Positions 6,497 through 12,430 of a stretch of 12,430 nucleotides of DNA are shown one piece after another. The DNA lies in assembly GCA_963575675.1 (NCBI GenBank), contig CAUYUA010000282.1, forward strand, positions 1 through 12,430. The letters are read 5' to 3'. Position 1 is the first letter of the stretch, and each line of letters starts with the position of its first letter. The translations under genes and the position numbers were made by a program. A model generated the notes under the pieces. The model saw only the letters and a list, made by a program, of their open reading frames with translations. It ran no database searches and was not told the origin of the DNA. This DNA comes from CAUYUA01 sp963575675. Lineage in GTDB: Bacteria; Pseudomonadota; Alphaproteobacteria; Azospirillales; Azospirillaceae.

Positions 6497-8239
6497 ATGC
6501 CATCCAGTTATTCTCTTTTGTACGAAGCATGGTTGCCTGCGCGCAGAAAATCCGGCAAGCGTGAGTTCGTTCGTCCCGAACAACTCGTCGAATGGCTGGA
6601 TGAAGACCCGGTTGTCGCTTTTGATTGGCGACGACCGGACTTTGATGCGGCGGCGCGGGAATTTATGATCGGTTTGTTGTCGACGGCATGCGCGCAAGAA
6701 GCGTCGGACGAGAACGAGTGGTGCGCGTGGTGGGAAACGCCGCCATCTCCTGAAGCCCTGAAAGACCGTCTGGCGGCGTTCGAGGCGGCGTTCGTTTTGG
6801 ATGGAGCCGGGCCGCGCTTCATGCAGGACGCCGCTCCTTTGGAGGGCGAAGACAAGAGTATCGGTGCGTTGTTAATTGAGGCTCCTGGTGATCAGACTTT
6901 GAAGTTGAATAAAGACCTTTTTGTGAAGCGCGATTTGGTCAAAACGATGGGACGAAGAGCAGCGACAATGGCGCTCTACACGCTACAAACATATGCGCCA
7001 AGCGGCGGCGCAGGACACCGCACTTCGCTGCGGGGAGGTGGTCCGTTTACTACTCTTTTGTTGCCGCCGATAGAAAAGCCTTCGTTGTGGAATTTGTTAT
7101 GGTTGAATGTTTTCTGGGATACGGAATGGCCAGACCCAATAAAAAACATGAATAAGATTTTTCCCTGGATGACTAAGACTCGAACATCGGAGAACAAAGG
7201 CAACACCACGCCACGAGATGTTCATCCAGCTCAATGCTATTGGGGGATGCCGCGCCGAATTCGCCTTGGTTTTTTGTCGAACACCGAGAATCTTTCCTGC
7301 GATATAACCGGAGAGACCGACGAAATAAGAGTTGACAATTATCAAACAAATCCATGGGGAACGAATTATGAAGGTTGGAGCCGGGGGCATCCATTTTCGC
7401 CGTATTATCGCTTAAAACAGGATGCTGTCGAGTGGTTACCGTTGCATCCTCAGCTTGGGCGCCAGAGCTATCGAGATTGGGTGGGGTTGGTAATCGGAGA
7501 TACAGAGGTAAACGACGAAGCTCTCCGTAGTCCGGCAAAAGTCTTTATCGAAGGATGCCGACGGCTAATCGACATGAATTGTCTTGGTTGGACAAGGTTG
7601 CTTGCCGCCGGGTACGATATGGACAACATGAAAGCGCGCGGCTTTGTTGAAAGCGAAATGCCGACGCTTTTGACCACGAATGTTGTGCGTGAGTCCTTGG
7701 AGCCGTTAACACGTAACATGGTTATGGGGGCTCGTGAAGCGTCGTCTCTGACGGCGCGTGCGGTGGGGCGTGCGCGATCGAGTAAAGAATCGAGCAAAGA
7801 CTTGCCATCGACAGATAAAGGAGATAGCGCGATCGCCCGCGACAGCTTTTGGGAGCGCACCGAAACAGCGTTTTATCAAAAAGTGGAAGAATTTCGTTCG
7901 GCTTTGGAGAAAGCCGAGACGGAAGACGACACGCGCAGCGCGTTGATGACATCTCGGGAAGCCTGGGCCGAGATTTTGCGGAAAACCGCTCTTCAGATTT
8001 TCGACGAGATGACGCCGTTGGACAATATCGAAGAGCGGCTTTCGGAAATCAAGTCGGGGGGGCCACCGCAAATCATCGCGCGTCGTAATCTGATCTTTGC
8101 TTTGCGCGGCTATGGGGGTGATGGCAAGCGCTTTTTTGAAGCGCTGAGCTTGCCTTTGCCCGAAAAATCTCAGCCCAAGAAAGGCGCCGCTTCAAAAAGT
8201 GCGGCGAAAGCTCCGAAGAAAGGGAAAAAAAGTCCATGA
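6497..8239 (+). CDS. cas8e: Cascade large subunit Cas8e (Cse1/CasA)
   Basis: The large subunit of type I-E Cascade recognises the PAM, starts DNA unwinding and recruits Cas3. Family motifs are clear: SLLYEAWLPARR at the N-terminus, PRFMQD (106-111), YAPSGGAGHRTSLRGG (166-181, matching the conserved glycine-rich GLRGG region of E. coli CasA but without its two Cys) and HPAQCYWGMPRRIRL (243-257). At 580 aa it is longer than the roughly 500-aa E. coli protein. The C-terminal 25 or so residues form a Lys/Ala/Ser-rich tail (KKGAASKSAAKAPKKGKK) that looks disordered and basic. The ATG at 6497 has AAGGA just upstream at 6486-6490. The stop overlaps the cas11 start in ATGA, indicating translational coupling. 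It is the first gene of a five-gene operon. No disruption seen. Confidence 0.96.
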   Translation: MPSSYSLLYEAWLPARRKSGKREFVRPEQLVEWLDEDPVVAFDWRRPDFDAAAREFMIGLLSTACAQEASDENEWCAWWETPPSPEALKDRLAAFEAAFVLDGAGPRFMQDAAPLEGEDKSIGALLIEAPGDQTLKLNKDLFVKRDLVKTMGRRAATMALYTLQTYAPSGGAGHRTSLRGGGPFTTLLLPPIEKPSLWNLLWLNVFWDTEWPDPIKNMNKIFPWMTKTRTSENKGNTTPRDVHPAQCYWGMPRRIRLGFLSNTENLSCDITGETDEIRVDNYQTNPWGTNYEGWSRGHPFSPYYRLKQDAVEWLPLHPQLGRQSYRDWVGLVIGDTEVNDEALRSPAKVFIEGCRRLIDMNCLGWTRLLAAGYDMDNMKARGFVESEMPTLLTTNVVRESLEPLTRNMVMGAREASSLTARAVGRARSSKESSKDLPSTDKGDSAIARDSFWERTETAFYQKVEEFRSALEKAETEDDTRSALMTSREAWAEILRKTALQIFDEMTPLDNIEERLSEIKSGGPPQIIARRNLIFALRGYGGDGKRFFEALSLPLPEKSQPKKGAASKSAAKAPKKGKKSP

Positions 8240-8781
8240 CCAAAGAAGAAAGAGTATCCAAAAGCATTTTCCGCAACTGGTGGCAGGATATTCAGCGTTT
8301 TGATGAGAAGGGTAAACCGAATTTTTGGGCGAATCCGGCCGCTTTGGCGCGGTTACGTCGATGTGGAAGCGTCATTGACGCCATGACCGAGGACGTAACC
8401 ATAGATTTGTTTCGTTTTTTAAAGATGAGCCATGCGTCACAACTTCCCGACGTTGCGCTGATTGCCATGACTTTGGCTCATGTGCGTGAAGATGATAAGG
8501 ATAAATCTCGGGCTATTTTGGCGGTGGGAAGAGAGCGCTCGGACGATCCGGAATCTGCTAAGATGAGTCCCTTGCGCTTTCGACGTTTGTTAAGTTGCCG
8601 AAAAGAAAATTCGGATGACTTGGCGCGAGAGATGCGGCGATTTATTGCTTTGGCTGGAAAGAAAGTCAATGTGGGAGATCTAGGGGTTTCTCTGTATTAC
8701 TGGAACGATCGAACACGGGCCGAATGGGCTTTTAACTACTATGGTGCTGGAAATGCAGCGCCGTCTCATGCCAACACATAA
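8236..8781 (+). CDS. cas11: Cascade small subunit Cas11 (Cse2/CasB)
   Basis: This 181-aa, mostly helical, basic protein is the Cse2-type small subunit. Two copies line the Cascade belly and stabilise the R-loop and displaced strand. Visible family traits are the early aromatic motif FRNWWQDI (12-19), ALARLRRCG near 36-44, and the basic helix RFRRLLSCRKENSDDLAREMRRFI. The family is poorly conserved, so identification leans on length, the Trp pair, the Arg pattern and its place directly between cas8e and cas7e. Its ATG overlaps the cas8e stop by 4 nt (ATGA). A Tyr/Trp-rich C-terminus (LYYWNDRTRAEWAFNYYG) is typical of Cse2. Confidence 0.93.
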   Translation: MTKEERVSKSIFRNWWQDIQRFDEKGKPNFWANPAALARLRRCGSVIDAMTEDVTIDLFRFLKMSHASQLPDVALIAMTLAHVREDDKDKSRAILAVGRERSDDPESAKMSPLRFRRLLSCRKENSDDLAREMRRFIALAGKKVNVGDLGVSLYYWNDRTRAEWAFNYYGAGNAAPSHANT

Positions 8782-8802
8782 AATAACACAAGGAATTGCG
8801 CA

Positions 8803-9864
8803 ATGACAACTTTTATTCAGGCTCATTTTCTGACGGTTTATCCACCAGCCAATCTTAACCGCGACGATGTTGGTCGCCCCAAAACAGCGATTTTCGGCGC
8901 GGTGCCACGTTTGCGCGTGTCCTCGCAATCTCTGAAACGGGCGTGGCGGACGTCGGACGTGTTCAAGAATAAGTTGGAAGGCCGTTTAGGATCGCGAACG
9001 ATGCGATTTGGTGAGCAGATAGAGGCTCACCTTCAGAGCAAAGGAGCGTCCCAGGAAAAAGCCCGCGAGATCGCGCGAGCCGCAGCCGGTTTGTTCGGCA
9101 AAGTCAAACCCGAAAACGACAAGAATCCAGTTTATATCGAGCAATTGGCGTTTTTATCTTCGGAAGAGAAAGAGCTGGTTCTGGCGCTGGCGGAGCGGGC
9201 TTTTTTGGAACAAAAGCCGATCGACCCGAAGACGGCGGGCGTTCTTCGACAAACGGATTCAGCGGTTGACATTGCGATGTTTGGCCGGATGCTGGCGTCG
9301 AGTCCCGATTTTAACCGAGAGGCGGCGGTTCAGGTTGCTCATGCGATCACCACGCACCGCGTTCTCGTCGAAGACGATTACTATACAGCGGTTGATGACT
9401 TAAAGCGCCCATCAGAGGATGCTGGCGCTGCGTTTGTCGGCGAGGCAGGTTTCGGAGCGGGTGTATTCTATTTGTACCTGTGTATCGACCGGGATTTGCT
9501 AGAGCGCAACCTGGGCGGGAACCAAGAGCTGGCAAACGCAGGAATTGCGGCATTGCTAGAGGCAGCGGCGACGACGGCGCCGAAGGGCAAGCAGGCGAGC
9601 TTCGCCAGCCATGCGCGCGCGAGCTATTTGATGGTCGAGCGTGGCGATTCAACGCCTCGAACACTGGCCGGAGCGTTTTTGTCTCCGATCAAAAGCAAAG
9701 ATGGAGAGGGCGATTATATGGCGCTCTCGGTGGTGGCTTTAGAGAAACACCGGAACTCTTTCGCGAAAGCCTACGGTGATTTGACGAAATTTGCGGTGAT
9801 GAATATCACGACGGGCGAAATCGCGCTGGCCAACGCGGTGGCATTCGCCATCGCTGCGACGTGA
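8803..9864 (+). CDS. cas7e: Cascade backbone subunit Cas7e (Cse4/CasC)
   Basis: This RAMP-fold protein forms the six-subunit helical backbone that coats the crRNA spacer. The N-terminus is diagnostic: IQAHFLTVYPPANLNRDD (5-22) and GRPKTAIFGAVPRLRVSSQS followed by LKRAWR (24-49). Further matches are GAGVFYLYLCIDRDLL and the C-terminal ALSVVALEKHRNSFAKAYGD. At 353 aa it is close to the E. coli protein (363 aa). AGGA at 8791-8794 sits 8 nt before the ATG. There is a 21-bp gap after cas11, and its stop overlaps the next start in GTGA. Intact. Confidence 0.97.
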   Translation: MTTFIQAHFLTVYPPANLNRDDVGRPKTAIFGAVPRLRVSSQSLKRAWRTSDVFKNKLEGRLGSRTMRFGEQIEAHLQSKGASQEKAREIARAAAGLFGKVKPENDKNPVYIEQLAFLSSEEKELVLALAERAFLEQKPIDPKTAGVLRQTDSAVDIAMFGRMLASSPDFNREAAVQVAHAITTHRVLVEDDYYTAVDDLKRPSEDAGAAFVGEAGFGAGVFYLYLCIDRDLLERNLGGNQELANAGIAALLEAAATTAPKGKQASFASHARASYLMVERGDSTPRTLAGAFLSPIKSKDGEGDYMALSVVALEKHRNSFAKAYGDLTKFAVMNITTGEIALANAVAFAIAAT

Positions 9865-10670
9865 GCCGGATGATGACGCAGTTTTTGATGTTTTCGCTCT
9901 GGGCGCCGTTGGCGGCGATGGGCGACGTTGCCGTCGGCGAACGACGGTATGGAGCGGCTCGTCCTGGGAAATCCGCGATTATGGGGATGATGGCGGCAGC
10001 TCTGGGGATCGACCGGGCAGACGAGGCGACGCATCAAGCTTTGTTGAGCGGATACGGGCTTGCGACACGCACCGAGGCGCCAGGTATGTTGCTGACGGAT
10101 TATCACACGGTGCAAACACCGGCGGCTCTGACCGGCCGCCGGAAGGGAGATGTCTGGGGAACACGTAAGCAGCAGTTGTCAGAGCCGAATTTAGAAACGC
10201 TTTTGTCGTGGCGTGAATATCGGATGGATAGTCACTTTCTGGGAGCGTTGTGGGAGCGTGCCGCAACGCCCTATCCGATGGAGGCGCTGGCAGAGGGGTT
10301 GGCTCGGCCTCAATACGTTCTTTTTCTCGGCCGTAAGGCATGCCCTTTGGGGGCCCCGCCTTCGCCGAAGATTCTGGAAGCGGAGGAATTGGGGGAGGCC
10401 TTTGAGCGCTATGCCGGAATGATGGAGGAGGTTTTTGCAATGGCTTTTCCCGATCGCAAATATTTATACAAGAGATCGCCGAACGCCGTTCCGGTGATCT
10501 ATGCGGATGTCTCGGCGTGGAAGGAAGGGTTGTTGGGGCAAGATCAAGGAGGGTTCCATGTAAGCCGTCGTCGGGACATGGTGGGCAGTCGGAGCCGTTG
10601 GCAGTTTGAGTTGCGCGAAGAGATTGCCGCGCCGCAGAGAGGCCAGTTACAGGAGGGCGGTCGTGAGTGA
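9861..10670 (+). CDS. cas5e: Cascade subunit Cas5e (CasD)
   Basis: This RAMP subunit binds the 5' handle of the crRNA (here AUGAACCG) and caps the Cas7 backbone next to Cas8e. At 269 aa it shows the family order: an N-terminal strand LMFSLWAPLAAMGD, a GERRYGAARPGKSAIMGMMAAALG helix region, LLTDYHTVQTP (77-87), KGDVWGTRKQQL, YVLFLGRKACPLG (152-164) and a C-terminal GFHVSRRRDMV. I take the GTG at 9861, which overlaps the cas7e stop as GTGA. ATG codons at 9870 and 9873 are plausible alternatives, since no clear ribosome binding site favours one. Its 3' end overlaps the preferred cas6e start by 8 nt. Intact. Confidence 0.95.
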   Translation: MSRMMTQFLMFSLWAPLAAMGDVAVGERRYGAARPGKSAIMGMMAAALGIDRADEATHQALLSGYGLATRTEAPGMLLTDYHTVQTPAALTGRRKGDVWGTRKQQLSEPNLETLLSWREYRMDSHFLGALWERAATPYPMEALAEGLARPQYVLFLGRKACPLGAPPSPKILEAEELGEAFERYAGMMEEVFAMAFPDRKYLYKRSPNAVPVIYADVSAWKEGLLGQDQGGFHVSRRRDMVGSRSRWQFELREEIAAPQRGQLQEGGRE

Positions 10671-11433
10671 TCTTGAATTAAGTTCTTTCGAGATGCATTA
10701 CTTCAGCCGCATTCGATTGCGTCGCAACGTTTCGGCGGCAGCTCTGGCGCGGAGCTTGTTGCCGAACGAGCTGAATGCGCGCTTGAATGCGGCTCACCGT
10801 CTGATCTGGAGTGTTTTTCCGCATAAGCCTGACCAGAAACGCGATTTCTTGTGGCGAGAGGAGGGCTCGAAGGGGCTTTCTCCAGGGAGCGGTTCATTTC
10901 TGGTGTTGTCGCGTCGGCCTCCGGAAGACGAGCACGGATTGTTCGAAATTGATCCGCCCAAGCCGTTCGAACCGAATTTGCAGCCAGAAGATCGGTTAGG
11001 CTTTTTGTTGCGCGTCAACCCGGTGGTGGCGCGCAGCGTTGAAGTCCGCGATGGTGAGAAAGGACGGAGCCGCAGCAAGCGTTGCGACGTGGTGATGGAT
11101 CGGCTGAAAGCTCTTCCTTCAGAGGCACGGGCGGAAAAACGAACCAAAGTGATGAATGAGGCGGCTTTAGATTGGTTAGCTTCGCAAGGGCGTGCGCGTG
11201 GGTTCCGATTCGAAAGAAACGAGGTGAGTGTCGATGGCTATTGCCGATTGCGCATTCCTCGAGAGGGCTGTTCCAGGAAATCGTCGTCATTTTCTCCTGT
11301 GATGGTATCGACGCTTGACTTAGAGGGGTACTTAACGGTTGAGCATCCCAAACATTTTATGCGATCAATCTGCGCGGGGTTCGGTCGTGCCAAAGCATTC
11401 GGCTGCGGTCTTATGCTTATTAGGCGAGTATAG
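10663..11433 (+). CDS. cas6e: CRISPR RNA endonuclease Cas6e (Cse3/CasE)
   Basis: Cas6e cuts the pre-crRNA at the base of each repeat hairpin and stays bound to the 3' stem-loop. From the GTG at 10663 it is 256 aa. AGGAGG at 10651-10656, 6 nt upstream, strongly supports this start over a TTG at 10606 that would add 19 Arg-rich residues within cas5e. AAHRLIWSVFPHKPDQKRDFLW aligns with the E. coli segment LHQGLWHLFPNRPDAARDFLF, placing the catalytic His at residue 45 (E. coli His20). The C-terminal glycine-rich loop GFGRAKAFGCGLMLI matches GIGPAKSMGCGLL. LGFLLRVNPVV (central) also fits. The N-terminus is about 25 residues longer than the E. coli protein. It is the last gene of the operon, followed directly by the leader. 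Confidence 0.96.
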   Translation: MSDLELSSFEMHYFSRIRLRRNVSAAALARSLLPNELNARLNAAHRLIWSVFPHKPDQKRDFLWREEGSKGLSPGSGSFLVLSRRPPEDEHGLFEIDPPKPFEPNLQPEDRLGFLLRVNPVVARSVEVRDGEKGRSRSKRCDVVMDRLKALPSEARAEKRTKVMNEAALDWLASQGRARGFRFERNEVSVDGYCRLRIPREGCSRKSSSFSPVMVSTLDLEGYLTVEHPKHFMRSICAGFGRAKAFGCGLMLIRRV

Positions 11434-11544
11434 GCGCGCATTTTCTTAGTTTAGAGATGCTAATTTCCGATCAGAATGAAAGAAAACTTCGGTAAAACTC
11501 TTGACCATAGAAAGAGTTTTGTATATCAACAGCTAACAGCAAGA
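11434..11544 (+). promoter_or_regulatory. CRISPR leader
   Basis: A 111-bp AT-rich stretch lies between cas6e and the first repeat. Its assignment as leader rests on repeat orientation (handle ATGAACCG at the 3' side) and on the degenerate repeat at the far end. TTGACC (11501-11506), 17 nt and TATCAA (11524-11529) make a modest array promoter. An inverted repeat AAAACTCTT / AAGAGTTTT (11494-11502 and 11512-11520, 9-nt loop) surrounds the -35 box. TATCAACAGCTAA (11524-11536) resembles an IHF site with one mismatch, which would fit leader-dependent spacer capture; this is weak evidence. Confidence 0.7.
11494..11520 (+). repeat. leader inverted repeat
   Basis: A perfect 9-bp inverted repeat, AAAACTCTT ... 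AAGAGTTTT, with a 9-nt loop containing the -35-like TTGACC. It could be an operator or a hairpin. Confidence 0.6.
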
Positions 11545-12175
11545 GTGTTCCCCGCCCACGCGGGGATGAACCGATCATATATGATACTCTTATCCTGGTC
11601 AACAGGTGTTCCCCGCCCACGCGGGGATGAACCGCTGATACTATATTCATCCTGACATTGTGTTCAGTGTTCCCCGCCCACGCGGGGATGAACCGGTAAA
11701 AAAGGTTATATAAAAATTTCTAACAGAGTGTTCCCCGCCCACGCGGGGATGAACCGCCCTGATTGTAGAGTTACTGAATTACAATTTCGTGTTCCCCGCC
11801 CACGCGGGGATGAACCGATGCTATCATCAATCTGATAGCATCTTTTCCAGTGTTCCCCGCCCACGCGGGGATGAACCGTTATTGACTAGGTTATCGTTCT
11901 AGCATATGATGTGTTCCCCGCCCACGCGGGGATGAACCGAAAATCTGGTCAATGCTACACTTGTAAACCTGGTGTTCCCCGCCCACGCGGGGATGAACCG
12001 CATCCTATGCGGCAGAGCGTCGGCAAAGTCTCGTGTTCCCCGCCCACGCGGGGATGAACCGACTGATTCCGGTTGGTCCGACCCGGAGAACTTGTGTTCC
12101 CCGCCCACGCGGGGATGAACCGTCGGGCAGCCGCGCGGCGTGTCTCCACGACTGGTGTTCCCCGCCCACGCGGGG
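11545..12175 (+). CRISPR. type I-E CRISPR array, 11 repeats and 10 spacers
   Basis: Repeats of 29 nt begin at 11545, 11606, 11667, 11728, 11789, 11850, 11911, 11972, 12033, 12094 and 12155, exactly every 61 nt, so every spacer is 32 nt. The repeat starts GTGTTCCCCGCC, forms the hairpin CCCCG/CGGGG and ends GATGAACCG, the I-E type seen in E. coli (handle ATAAACCG there, ATGAACCG here). The first ten copies are identical. The eleventh keeps its first 21 nt (12155-12175) and has lost the ATGAACCG end, marking the old, leader-distal end. Transcription is on the + strand from the leader next to cas6e. No spacer matches another part of this window at full length. Spacers 1-7 are AT-rich and 8-10 GC-rich. 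Confidence 0.99.
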
Positions 12176-12243
12176 GACCTGTGAGGTTTCTTTGTTGTAT
12201 AAAAATATTTTCTAACAATCTGGAACGCAGGAGGACGTATGTT

Positions 12244-12402
12244 ATGACATCTGGGTCATTGCCGGGAATAGCTCCGCCGTCACCGATTCCTATTAACGAC
12301 CGATCGTCTCTGATTTTTGTCGAATACGGCCGAGTTGATGTTCTAGATGGAGCGTTTGTGGTCGTAGACGATTCCGGGATCGCGTCCCATGACGTGGTGT
12401 AA
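12244..12402 (+). pseudogene. cas1: truncated cas1e (N-terminal 52 codons)
   Basis: The frame reads PIPINDRSSLIFVEYGRVDV then LDGAFVVVDDSGIASH, aligning with the start of E. coli Cas1 (PIPLKDRVSMIFLQYGQIDVIDGAFVLIDKTGIRTH). Cas1 is the integrase that, with Cas2, inserts new spacers. After this point the family would continue IPVGSVACIMLEPGT; here it reads DVV and stops at TAA (12400-12402). AGGAGG at 12229-12234, 9 nt before the ATG, shows a normal start. All Cas1 metal-binding residues lie in the missing part. The last 28 bases of the window do not clearly continue Cas1 in any frame, so a deletion, insertion or divergent sequence replaces it, but the edge is too near to tell which. No cas2 is visible. 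Confidence 0.8.
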
Positions 12403-12430
12403 GAGCCGGCAGCCATCGCGGATTTTCGAT

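Noticed and set aside
10606..10662. Longer cas6e starting at a TTG
   Set aside because: The extra 19 residues are Arg-rich, lie within cas5e, and have no ribosome binding site; GTG at 10663 has AGGAGG 6 nt upstream.
11545..12175. Self-targeting spacers against the cas genes or insertion sequences here
   Set aside because: By eye no spacer or its reverse complement matches the window at full length; a genome-wide search was not possible.
11899..12416. Open frames on both strands across the array with repeated motifs such as RVGGEH or HAGMN
   Set aside because: These are translations of the CRISPR repeats, not proteins.

Overview
The window holds a type I-E CRISPR-Cas locus on the + strand of a bacterium, most likely a proteobacterium. 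The evidence is the full I-E effector gene set with proteobacterial-type protein motifs, IS630- and IS5/IS427-type insertion sequences, and a DUF1640-like membrane protein. An alphaproteobacterium such as an acetic acid bacterium would fit, but this is a low-confidence inference from gene flavour alone.

Layout, left to right. (1) 1-340: the DDE domain of an IS630-family transposase on the - strand, running off the left edge. (2) 630-3386: full-length cas3 (HD nuclease plus helicase). (3) 3387-6496: a block that separates cas3 from the Cascade genes. It contains a small gene for a coiled-coil/membrane protein (3624-3959), a complete IS630-family element (about 3984-5129) whose transposase carries one in-frame amber codon, a complete IS5/IS427-type element (5218-6064, flanked by TA) whose transposase needs a -1 frameshift, and a 430-bp AT-rich regulatory stretch with a good sigma70-like promoter. 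(4) 6497-11433: a tight Cascade operon, cas8e-cas11-cas7e-cas5e-cas6e, with overlapping or closely spaced genes. (5) 11434-11544: an AT-rich leader. (6) 11545-12175: a CRISPR array of 11 repeats (29 nt; the last has lost its 3' end) and 10 spacers, all exactly 32 nt. (7) 12244-12402: the first 52 codons of a cas1e gene, with a good ribosome binding site but an early stop, 28 bases before the window ends.

How it works together: the array transcript is cut by Cas6e into crRNAs with the 5' handle AUGAACCG. Cas8e, Cas11, Cas7e and Cas5e assemble with Cas6e and the crRNA into Cascade, which recruits Cas3 to nick and degrade target DNA. All interference genes look intact. The adaptation side looks broken: cas1 is cut short and no cas2 is visible, although cas2 could lie beyond the right edge.

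I do not see a wholly new system. The points most worth a second look are the truncated cas1 downstream of the array (an unusual position), the two insertion sequences and a membrane protein gene between cas3 and Cascade, the phased direct repeats upstream of Cascade, and the spacers: two are palindromic and spacer base composition changes sharply along the array.
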